A program made the position numbers and the translations under genes. The notes below the pieces were generated by a model. The model was not told where the DNA came from and ran no database searches. It saw only the letters and a list, made by a program, of their open reading frames with translations. From assembly GCF_030065675.1 (NCBI RefSeq), contig NZ_JASJDK010000025.1, positions 1 to 46,415 of the forward strand: a stretch of DNA of 46,415 nucleotides, written 5' to 3'. Shown piece after piece: positions 29,420 to 37,628 of this stretch; the first letter of the stretch is position 1, and every line of letters begins with the position of its first letter. This stretch comes from Mastigocoleus sp. MO_188.B34 (lineage in GTDB: Bacteria > Cyanobacteriota > Cyanobacteriia > Cyanobacteriales > Nostocaceae).

Positions 29420-32298
29420 TCTGGTCTTAGATCGTTATCAATTTCCACAATACCGCTAGAGCCATCAACTGTAACTTTTTGTCCATCTTGTAACACCCAA
29501 GTAGCATTTTTGACGTCCATTATTGCAGGGATACCATATTCCCGAGCAAGAATAGCTCCATGGGAAAGTCTACCACCTGCGTCAGCAATTAAACCCCCTG
29601 CTCGAACTAAAATTGGTGCCCAGCCAGCATCTGTGTAAGGTAAAACCAAAATTGTATTTTTATCGATATCTATACTTGCTTCAAAGCTGTGCAAAACTTT
29701 GACCTTTCCTTGAACTTTTCCTGGGCTAGCTGGAATACCTTGTAATATTTGTTCGGATACTTTATTCGCAGATTCCAAAGGCGATAAAGGTGCATTGCCA
29801 TATACTAACAGGGGAACTCGATTGAAATGTTTGTCTTCCTCGAACTTTTCCTGACGTTTTACTATGAGTTGAGGCAAATTATCCAGTAAGCTTGTATTGC
29901 GACTTTCAATAAGAGCTTGTACTTCTTCTAATTCTAGAAAAAATATATCTCCAGGTTGTTTTAGTAAACCGCTTTTTAACAGTTGTTTTTCTAAAGCTAA
30001 AAAGGACCATCGTAATTCAGCTAGCAGTCGAGAATAAACTTCTGATACTTTGGCTTTGAGGTTGATTCTTCTTTGTACTGCTCCTTGATGTTTGCGCGAC
30101 TGCTTTTGACGATTATTGTTTAGTGGTGGAGTATTTCCTTGGATCAATTGCACAAATAATTCTCTGACGACTTGAGGATTTTCCTTCCAAGTAGGAACGG
30201 CGATATCCGTACCGACCTCACTTAAATAACCATAATTTTCTAAAAATTGGTTAAATTGAGTCAGAATTTTTATACCCTGAGATGTTTGGGCTAGTCCTTC
30301 TAATACATCGTCAGGTTCTGGCTTTGGTAATATTTGTTTAGCAGCAATTGCTAATTCTGTTAAGGCTTTGAGTGCTGCGACTTCTGGATCTTTTTGACGA
30401 TCAATTTCAGAATCTTTGGTTCGCCAAACTGCTTGTCGTAATGCTGCGCTTAAAGGAGCCAAAATACTGTAATAAGTTGTGCGACGCAGCATTTCCAAAA
30501 TAAAATTAATCCTTTCCAATAAAAGCTTAGGCTCAAGATTATCGCCGGGTAATTCTTCTAGCTCCGATAAGGCTGGAGTAAATCTTTGACGCAAATCCCG
30601 TTTAAAATCTTTTTCCAAACATAATTCCCTAACTAATAAACGTAGAAGTCCAGGAATATTTCGTAATGTCGATTCGATAGGTGGTTTGGTAAATTTAGCT
30701 CCCCTTGTCAAAAATTCCAAACTTTCTGATGGTAATCCCATCCGATTAAATATCTCTCCCAGGAGAGATGCATTAAAATAAGCTCGAGAGAAGTGTAAAG
30801 TTGCAGTTTGGTTAAAATCTAATCCTAAAGCTCGTTCTGATAATACAATGCTAAAAATAGTACCCCAGACACCACAGGTAAGGGGGCGATTAATGGACCA
30901 AGTTAAAGGACAAATTGTCCCTGGAATAACTTCTGCAGCAATTTTACGCGTCCAAATCGGTTGTAAAGTTGTAATCGGTCGAGCTTGTAATACCCACAAA
31001 GTTTGCCCATCATAACACCATTCAATATCTTGAGGAATGCCGTGATAGCGCGTTTCGATTTGTCGCGATAGGTAAGCCACTTGTTTGATCAATACTTGTG
31101 GAACTTTACCCGAACCTTCCAATTGAATTAAAGAATGGTTTTCCCCATCTGTAACAAAGGCGCGATATTGCTCTGGAGTCACCTTTCCCGAAACCACTTG
31201 GGTGGGGCTACCCGGTAAAGCCTCAATTACTACTGCATCAAGTTCTTGACTCATGGGATCCCGACTAAAAGCAACCCCCGAAAATACCCCACGAACTTGT
31301 TGCTGGATGAGGATTCCCATTGCTGCGGATTTCAAGCCGCGATCGCTACGATATTGTAATGCTCTAGGGCTATCATAGGAAGCTTGAATTTTGACGATTG
31401 CTTGTTGTAGCCCTTCTTTTGTTGTGACGTTGAGAATTGTATCGTATTGTCCGGCAGCAGAAGAATATTCTGTATCTTCACCAATAGCTGAAGAACGTAC
31501 TACTAATGGCGATAATTCTGAAGGTTGTAGATAATCAATTAATGGTTGTGGATCGTCATAGGGTAAAAGCACCCAACCCTTGGGAACGGGATAACCCCAC
31601 TGATTAATTTGAGATAATCTCGCAGCTTTTTCTCCCACAAATGCTGCATCTAGATCGTCATCAAGGGATAATATAGTTTGTTCGCCACGAAATAACTGAA
31701 ATACAGCTTGGGAATCAGCTTTCGCTTCCTCTGGAGATAAATCTAAATCATCAGGGATTTGAGTATAAATCCAAGCTATTAACCCGGATAAGGCAACTGC
31801 TGCCAGAATTTTCGGAGTATCATCAAAATGTAAAACCGCCACAATAATTGGGATCGTCACCAATACCCCGAACTTAGCTATGGTTCGCGATCGCAAAATA
31901 CTAAAACTAATACTGGCAAATAAAAATATAAATACCGATGCTAAGGGATCATGAAGTGCAAATCCCCAAACAACATTTGTCGTTCCCGCACCTCTACCAA
32001 TCCAATATCTCCCAATTACTAGAGCAAATAAACCAATTAATTCCCAAGCCGATCCGTGACCAAAAAATGTTCTCGCAATTAAAACTGCAACAATTCCTTT
32101 CAATGCTTCAGAAAGAACTGCCAATATTCCTACTAGCGTACCACCATGGTAAAAAGCAGCAGAAACGCTAATATTCCCAGTGCCAACCCTCACTAATTGC
32201 TGTTGGGTCAAAGCCTTTGTAATCCAAGCAATTAGCGGAACTGCACCCAAAATTGGGCAAACAATTAAAACAAGTAAGGCACCCCATAGTTCGCTCAT
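29416..32298 (-). CDS. Fusion of PlsY-like membrane domain and PEP synthase/Rph-like phosphotransferase
   Basis: 960-aa protein. Residues 1-about 190 are a multi-helix region like the acyltransferase PlsY: VGTGNISVSAAFYHGG matches its GSGNIGATN loop and SEALKGIVAVL its DxLKG. The third PlsY motif is altered, with GRGAGTTN for GGKGVAT. Residues about 215-445 are a PPDK/PEP-synthase ATP-grasp domain (GEKAARLSQINQWGYPVPKGW, VVRSSAIGEDTEYSSAAGQ, DIEWCYDGQTLWVLQARPIT). Residues about 450-840 are a helical central region. Residues about 855-955 are the swivelling phosphohistidine domain with GGRLSHGAILAREYGIPA. The ATP-grasp/central/His order resembles rifampin phosphotransferase (Rph) more than true PEP synthase, which has a PEP-binding barrel at the C-terminus. 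It probably transfers phosphate to a small molecule or lipid head group. Coupled by overlap to the cupin gene. Confidence 0.82.
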   Translation of the reverse strand: MSELWGALLVLIVCPILGAVPLIAWITKALTQQQLVRVGTGNISVSAAFYHGGTLVGILAVLSEALKGIVAVLIARTFFGHGSAWELIGLFALVIGRYWIGRGAGTTNVVWGFALHDPLASVFIFLFASISFSILRSRTIAKFGVLVTIPIIVAVLHFDDTPKILAAVALSGLIAWIYTQIPDDLDLSPEEAKADSQAVFQLFRGEQTILSLDDDLDAAFVGEKAARLSQINQWGYPVPKGWVLLPYDDPQPLIDYLQPSELSPLVVRSSAIGEDTEYSSAAGQYDTILNVTTKEGLQQAIVKIQASYDSPRALQYRSDRGLKSAAMGILIQQQVRGVFSGVAFSRDPMSQELDAVVIEALPGSPTQVVSGKVTPEQYRAFVTDGENHSLIQLEGSGKVPQVLIKQVAYLSRQIETRYHGIPQDIEWCYDGQTLWVLQARPITTLQPIWTRKIAAEVIPGTICPLTWSINRPLTCGVWGTIFSIVLSERALGLDFNQTATLHFSRAYFNASLLGEIFNRMGLPSESLEFLTRGAKFTKPPIESTLRNIPGLLRLLVRELCLEKDFKRDLRQRFTPALSELEELPGDNLEPKLLLERINFILEMLRRTTYYSILAPLSAALRQAVWRTKDSEIDRQKDPEVAALKALTELAIAAKQILPKPEPDDVLEGLAQTSQGIKILTQFNQFLENYGYLSEVGTDIAVPTWKENPQVVRELFVQLIQGNTPPLNNNRQKQSRKHQGAVQRRINLKAKVSEVYSRLLAELRWSFLALEKQLLKSGLLKQPGDIFFLELEEVQALIESRNTSLLDNLPQLIVKRQEKFEEDKHFNRVPLLVYGNAPLSPLESANKVSEQILQGIPASPGKVQGKVKVLHSFEASIDIDKNTILVLPYTDAGWAPILVRAGGLIADAGGRLSHGAILAREYGIPAIMDVKNATWVLQDGQKVTVDGSSGIVEIDNDLRPE

Positions 32299-32711
32299 AC
32301 GTAAATTATGTTATAAACTTTAGAATTCGTTTCCCATTTCAAATCTAAAGCTTTTCTGAGTATTTCGGGGCAAATTATAGGTCAAATTAAGTAGGGGCGT
32401 TGGTTACGTTCTACGCCCCCATTGTTCGCTAATATTAATTTATTTGATTTTTGGGTGTTATACAAGAACTGATAATTTTAGAGATATTCTAGCTATGTTT
32501 AGAATACAGCAATAACAGTAAGGGAAAAACATGATTAACCTCAAGTCATTGACCTCAAAAATGGTTAATTTTAAGCATCAATAATCTTGAGGATTAAATC
32601 TTGAGTCTCAAATATTGAGTATTAATATCTATAATCCCCCTACGTGTTTTCGTATATTAACTGCACTAAAACACTTACTACACCCTAGTTTTGTACTCAA
32701 TCAATAGATAT
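32299..32711. other. Intergenic region with GC-rich hairpin repeat
   Basis: GGGGCGT (32394-32400) and ACGCCCC (32413-32419) form a 7-bp stem with a 12-base loop, like the interspersed GTAGGGGCG repeats of cyanobacteria. Otherwise AT-rich, without a gene. Confidence 0.5.
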
Positions 32712-32852
32712 TTAGTTAATAGCGTAGGCGGAACTGAGTGCCCAAATAATTAGAGCGGTAATTGACCCCAAGATAAAAATACTCGAAATCACAACTAATT
32801 TTGGAGAGTCAGCACCCTCAAATTTCATGATTCCTCTATTTAAGTCGGACAT
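32712..32852 (-). CDS. 46-aa single-helix membrane peptide
   Basis: Short gene with a strong coding look. ATG 32852 is preceded by AGAAGGGG (32871-32864). The product has a polar N-terminus (MSDLNRGIMKFEGADSPK), one hydrophobic helix (about residues 19-38, VVISSIFILGSITALIIWAL) and the end SSAYAIN. A second ATG at 32828, with GAGG close by, would give 38 aa. Size and layout resemble the small single-helix subunits of photosystems, cytochrome b6f or NDH-1, but I cannot match it to a named subunit. It lies between two larger same-strand genes with long gaps, so it is probably transcribed alone. Confidence 0.7.
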   Translation of the reverse strand: MSDLNRGIMKFEGADSPKLVVISSIFILGSITALIIWALSSAYAIN

Positions 32853-33120
32853 AACGAAAACAACCCCTTCTATTATGGCTTTGCGACAAAACTAATAGGT
32901 TTGTTTCGATTTTAGTCTCTAATTTCTACTTAAATGTAACTTTCTTAATACCATTTTTATTAAGCTTTGTAATCGTTACACATCTACACATAACTTTATC
33001 TTTCAGAAAAATATTTTCAAGTATTACGTATTTAAAAGGTAGATTACTATACAGAAAAAATATAGCTTTCAGATTTTTAAAATTATACCAATTCAATAAA
33101 TCATTACAACAGATTATCCC
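32853..33120. other. Intergenic region
   Basis: AT-rich. Probably holds the promoter of the 46-aa membrane peptide. No other feature seen. Confidence 0.4.
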
Positions 33121-33174
33121 GTAGAGACGCGACAGAGGCTAACGCCGACGCCGCAGGCTCTGTCGCGTCTCTAC
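33121..33174. repeat. Interspersed palindromic repeat, 17-bp arms
   Basis: GTAGAGACGCGACAGAG (33121-33137) and CTCTGTCGCGTCTCTAC (33158-33174) pair perfectly around a GC-rich 20-base loop. This GTAGAGACG...CGTCTCTAC type is a widespread cyanobacterial intergenic repeat. It lies about 75 bases after the stop codon of the dehydrogenase-cyclase gene and may also end its transcript. Confidence 0.8.
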
Positions 33175-33247
33175 AAAATTTATTTGTCTCACTATTTTTC
33201 CAAGTTGGTATTAGACTTTAAGATAAATGATTTGACTTCTTGTCAAT

Positions 33248-35155
33248 TCAACTATTACAAAATGCAAGTACTCCAGCAGGAGAACCCGAACCATCACTCA
33301 AGCGTAAAACTCCAATAACTAAAGTTGTCCCGGTGGGAGATAACTGTTCTAAATTGCTCAGATTTTCTAATACAATGCGGGGTTTTTCTAATACTAAGTG
33401 GTTAACAGCGAAAGTCTTATCGTTACCCGAATCGACTCCGTGAGTATCAATACCAACTCCAGCAATTAGCCGTTTTTCGAGTAAAAAATGTACTGCATCA
33501 AGACTAAAACCTGGAAAGTGTAGATTTCCTTGGGGATCCTGTGGAAGAAAAGCATCGCAAGCACCCCATTTGTCTTTCCAAGCCGTATTCAGTAAGACTA
33601 AAGACTCAGAAGGTATTTCTCCATTTTGTGTTTCCCAAGCAAATACATCTTCAAGAGTAAGTTTATAGTCAGGATTAGCTAATGCTTGCTTCCGAGCATC
33701 TATAACTACTGCGGGTAAAACTAAAGAGTCTGCAGGATATTTATCGATACCCATGCCATTCAAATGAAAACTATTAGGTGCATTAACGTGAGTCGCACTG
33801 TGTTCCCCCATTGAGAAACGACGCAAATAATAACCATCATCAGTCAAATTGGCTACTGTTTCAAATTCTACTGGTGGGTCACCTTCCCACTGGGGGATAC
33901 CAGTATCAATTGTGTGACTGAGGTGGATGACACGGGAGTAACTAATAAAGTTTTGGGAACTCTTTGATGTAATTTTTGATCTGGTTTTTGCTGTAATTTC
34001 TGTTTTATGGGTGTTTTGTTTCAGATTAGAGAAAGTTGGGTTGGAGTTCCGCGTTAACCTGGCTAGTGTTGCTTCCATGACTGCTGAGGTTTGACCCGTT
34101 ACTGTAAACACCAATGCTTCCCGATAAATTCTTTGGGCATTGTGATGAGTGTAGTTAGCCGCTCCACTAGAAACAGTAACACAAGCATGGGCGATACGTG
34201 CCGCAAGATCTATTGACCATGCTCGTAATTTTAACTTTACAGATAATTCTACATCTGCGGGCTGCTGGCTTATTTCCCTAATTTGTTGTCGACATTCCCT
34301 GAGTTCTTTATTCAGAGACTCAAAAGCTGTTTGAATAAACGGAAAAGGTTTTTTTTGTAATGTCGATTCAATGAGGTCTAACCCAGCTAAAGCACAACCT
34401 ATCACCATAGGAGTACTTTTAAGAACCTTGATGTGATCGTTATGATTTATCCAACTAGGGGCTTTGACTGCAACAACATTTTCCAATGCTAAGAACCAAC
34501 TATTTAAAGTTGCACTCACTGTGTTGGTTGATGTCATTGCTGCTAAGGACGCGGGATCGGAAAACGTTATTGAACCTCCACCTTGCTGTTGTGTTCCCTG
34601 GAAAGGTACAACTCCAAAAACCGCACGACCATCTGACAAGGTCGCAGCAACAATAAAGTAATGGAAATAACCATATCCTGTCACCCAAGGGACAAAACCA
34701 TCTAATTGATATCCTCCAGGGACAGCGATCGCTTCAGTTAAAGGTTTTCCCTGACGACGTAATTGGGAAAATCCAACACCTACCAATAATTCTCCAGTTC
34801 CCATATAGGGGAGATAATCTTCTTGCAAATGAGAATTGCTACTGTTTACCAACATACTTCCGGCGCTTTGATGTTGGGTTTGTAAGAAAGCTAAAGCTCC
34901 AGAATATCTAGCTACTAATTCTTGAAAATCACTAAAATCATTTTGTCCTAATTCCTCTCCACCCCAACGATGAGGAACCTTCAAAGCCAATAAACCCAAT
35001 TCACCAAGCCCTTTAAGTGCTGTGAGTAAACTATCTGGATTGGAATCTATATCATTGGCTATGGGTGCAACTCGGTCGACTAGATAAGACTTAGCAATAT
35101 CTAAAAGATTATTGGCTCCCCTTGTAGAAACTGGAAAATTATTCTTACTTTTCAC
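33248..35155 (-). CDS. Fusion of acyl-CoA dehydrogenase-like and cyclase (kynurenine formamidase-like) domains
   Basis: 635-aa protein. Residues about 15-370 resemble an acyl-CoA dehydrogenase: a helical N-terminus with LGLLALKVPHRWGGEELG, a beta region with GGYQLDGFVPWVTGYG, and a C-terminal helical bundle. After a Ser/Lys/Thr-rich linker (about 375-405), residues 406-635 match the cyclase/formamidase metal-hydrolase family (LSHTIDTGIPQWEGDPP, GVGIDTHGVDSG). The family metal motif HxGTHxDxPxH is altered to HSATHVNAPNS (His452-Ser462): Asp becomes Asn458 and the last His becomes Ser. Starts at GTG 35155 without a clear ribosome site. The two parts are usually separate proteins, so a true fusion is suggested by the continuous frame. 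Substrate unknown. Confidence 0.8.
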   Translation of the reverse strand: MKSKNNFPVSTRGANNLLDIAKSYLVDRVAPIANDIDSNPDSLLTALKGLGELGLLALKVPHRWGGEELGQNDFSDFQELVARYSGALAFLQTQHQSAGSMLVNSSNSHLQEDYLPYMGTGELLVGVGFSQLRRQGKPLTEAIAVPGGYQLDGFVPWVTGYGYFHYFIVAATLSDGRAVFGVVPFQGTQQQGGGSITFSDPASLAAMTSTNTVSATLNSWFLALENVVAVKAPSWINHNDHIKVLKSTPMVIGCALAGLDLIESTLQKKPFPFIQTAFESLNKELRECRQQIREISQQPADVELSVKLKLRAWSIDLAARIAHACVTVSSGAANYTHHNAQRIYREALVFTVTGQTSAVMEATLARLTRNSNPTFSNLKQNTHKTEITAKTRSKITSKSSQNFISYSRVIHLSHTIDTGIPQWEGDPPVEFETVANLTDDGYYLRRFSMGEHSATHVNAPNSFHLNGMGIDKYPADSLVLPAVVIDARKQALANPDYKLTLEDVFAWETQNGEIPSESLVLLNTAWKDKWGACDAFLPQDPQGNLHFPGFSLDAVHFLLEKRLIAGVGIDTHGVDSGNDKTFAVNHLVLEKPRIVLENLSNLEQLSPTGTTLVIGVLRLSDGSGSPAGVLAFCNS

Positions 35156-36111
35156 AGGCAGTACTGAAATTATTTTTCTGTCCTGGCTTACCTATAAGAA
35201 TATCTTACTCAAAATTTATACATAAGAGATCGCAAATAATGGGGAAGAATAAATAATCCCCCAAGACCCATGTTAATCGAGACCTGAGGGGTTCAAATGT
35301 TGCAGCAAAAAGTGAATCACTCTTTAGTAAACAACTATTAGATTAACTTCGGATTATAGCCTGGTTAAAATCACTTAAAGGCTTGCATGAAGTTACACTT
35401 TATTTTATTAATTACTTGAGAAAATAAAAGTAATATTTCACACCTTTGGTACGAATAAGATTTTTTGATGATTCTGTTCGTTTTCTTATAGCCAAATTTT
35501 ATGATAAAGTTGCCTAGGGCACTTAAGGGGGAAGACCCCTCACTCCTTGCATATACGAATTAAGCTTAGGACTATTAGTTGTAAAAGTTAATTCCGATTA
35601 GGTTTCCCCCTTATTACTATTTGTCACCCTGGGCGTAGAAGAAGGGTTATTTAATGTATCACCTTCTTCAGCGCTCCCCCTTATTTAGAGAGAATTATAA
35701 TTATATTCGCTCAAAAATTACCCATTCATTGCATAGTATAATTAAATACATTTAATTAAGAGGCAAGGTAAAAACAAAAGTAAAATGATTTATTCCGACA
35801 AATTTTAAATCAGCTATATCTAAAGTCTAAAAAAACTTAATCCCAAATTTCAATGTTCTAAAAGTTACTTCTAAAAGGTTTAGTTGGAGTAAATTTAATA
35901 GTTGTGGGATACAAGTACAGAAATAAAGCTGTGCGATCGCAAGTAATAAGTTTTATATAAATAAATAATCAATAGTTCAGTCTATTTGCGTAGTAAATTT
36001 ACTTTGTGAAAATCCCCTCGAACACTAACGATTATAAAAACTATCTGTTTGTGTCCGAAGGAGGATATAGGTAATTAGCAGAATAGTCTAGCTTGAAGCT
36101 TAAAAGTAGAT
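35156..36111. other. Long intergenic region with short inverted repeats
   Basis: TAAGGGGGA (35524-35532) and TCCCCCTTA (35675-35683) bound a GC-richer segment of 160 bases, possibly a small MITE-like element. Inside it GAAGAAGG (35638-35645) pairs with CCTTCTTC (35662-35669). A HIP1 site lies at about 35934. No ORF could be supported. Confidence 0.45.
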
Positions 36112-36402
36112 TTAAGCAGCAGCAAATTCTGTATTTGCTTCTGTTTCGGATGCTACGCTATCCTGCACTAATAAAGGTTGTTCCTCTTGGCGCTGTAACA
36201 AATTGCCAGCAAATACCCACATAGCATTAACCTTACGTTTGCGCCATTCATCTATCAAGACTTGAACTTCATTTGCAGACATCCTGCGCATCATTGCTTC
36301 ATACAAATATGCTGCATGGCTTGTTTCATCTTGAGCTATACTGAGCATTCCGAGTTTTAAGGCGCGAGTAACAGTATCTTTTTCCGGTAAAGTGTTTGCC
36401 AT
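36112..36402 (-). CDS. Small helical protein of unknown function
   Basis: 96-aa soluble protein, mostly helical. The first helix pair contains ALKLGMLSIAQDETSHAAYLYEAMMRRMS, the second VQVLIDEWRKRKVNAMWVFAGNLLQRQ, followed by an acidic disordered tail ending in EFAAA. The DETSHAAYLYE segment recalls one ferritin-like ExxH helix, but the second metal-binding helix is missing, so that is not claimed. ATG start. I do not recognise the family; it lies 151 bases after the rhomboid gene on the same strand. Confidence 0.6.
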   Translation of the reverse strand: MANTLPEKDTVTRALKLGMLSIAQDETSHAAYLYEAMMRRMSANEVQVLIDEWRKRKVNAMWVFAGNLLQRQEEQPLLVQDSVASETEANTEFAAA

Positions 36403-36553
36403 ACGGGTAAAGTCTTTACTCTTTTTAAAGTTGGCGATCGTGTTTCCATGACATAGAAAACTGAAAATTAGCTATCCAAAATTGGAAATATTTTAGGTAA
36501 ATAAAATAGTTGAAAGCTAATACCAGAAGAGTGAATAGCCTTTGGAGGTGATT

Positions 36554-37249
36554 TTAAGATCTAAAACGCGCCCAACTCCCACCAACGAATATACCTGCAG
36601 CATGTGCCCAGTATCCTGCACTACTAGGATTTACTCCACCATTAATATTTAAACTACCAACACTGTAAAATAACTGTTGTAAAAACCACCACAAAAGATA
36701 CAACGAAGCAGGTACTTCTATGGGAATAAACACAATTATTAAAGGCAAAATAGTATCAACTTTAGCCTTGGGAAATCTAAACGCATATGCTCCTAAAAGA
36801 GAAGCGATCGCTGCATTTGCACCAATTAAGGGTACTTTCAAAGTAGGTTCAGCTAAAATTTGGATTAAACCAGTAATAACACCACAAATCAGATATAAAC
36901 TTAAAAATTTGCCATGACCAAAGGCTTTCTCTACCGATTTACCAAAAACCCATAAAAACAACGAATTACCTAATATCTGACTGAAACTCCCATGAAGAAA
37001 CATTCCTGTGAGTAAAGACGTCGAACTTAATATAACTACTATCCAAGCTGCAGGATTACCTGAAATTGCATCGGCAATTGCCAAACTAATTTTACTGGGA
37101 ATGACTCCCCAACTGTAAATAAAATTACTTAATTCGCCACTTAATTCTAGTTTTAGTTCCCAAAAAAATAACATTATATTAATACCAATCAGACAGTAAG
37201 TGGCTACTGGTATCCTTTTACCGCGAACATTATCACTAATAGGTATCAT
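36554..37249 (-). CDS. Rhomboid-family membrane protein lacking the catalytic serine
   Basis: 231-aa, six-helix rhomboid-fold protein. Family landmarks are present: MFLHGSFSQILGNSLFLWVFGKSVEKAFGH, the helix-4 segment LIGANAAIASLLGAYAF and the helix-6 WAHAAG with His216 where the catalytic His sits. The Ser of the GxSG active site is Asn145 (GANA). A serine protease mechanism is therefore not possible in this reading, and the protein resembles inactive rhomboids (iRhom/derlin-like) that bind membrane clients. Length and topology are otherwise intact, so this is not a decayed gene. A HIP1 palindrome overlaps codons just after Asn145. Confidence 0.85.
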   Translation of the reverse strand: MIPISDNVRGKRIPVATYCLIGINIMLFFWELKLELSGELSNFIYSWGVIPSKISLAIADAISGNPAAWIVVILSSTSLLTGMFLHGSFSQILGNSLFLWVFGKSVEKAFGHGKFLSLYLICGVITGLIQILAEPTLKVPLIGANAAIASLLGAYAFRFPKAKVDTILPLIIVFIPIEVPASLYLLWWFLQQLFYSVGSLNINGGVNPSSAGYWAHAAGIFVGGSWARFRS

Positions 37250-37628
37250 TGCAAGTTGGAATTTTATTAGATTTTAGATTGCAGGACGTTTGAGTAAAAT
37301 AACAGATTAATAGTAAATATTCACATTTGTCTCACTATTTAAAATCTGTCTTTAGTGATAAATAACACTTTTAAAACAGAGGAAAAAATATTTTATTTTC
37401 TTACCCCTCAAAAACTAAGTAATAGCTGACTATACTAATTTATTTATCAATTTGAAGAACCTAATTTTTAATACCTCAACTTATAAATCGATAATGATAG
37501 ATTTAAAGAGCCGAAAATATTCAATTCTTACGAAAGGTATCAAAACTACACTATAAAAAAAACTTGATGCTGGTGAATATGGCAAGATTGAAATTAGAAT
37601 ATATCGAAACACGCGATCGCAAACTAAA
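37250..37628. other. Divergent intergenic region between rhomboid and kinase genes
   Basis: AT-rich promoter space for two divergent genes, with a HIP1 site at about 37613-37620 just before the kinase start. No gene seen. Confidence 0.45.

Noticed and set aside
36112-36402. Ferritin-like protein
   Set aside because: Only one possible ExxH-like helix; the second ligand helix is missing.
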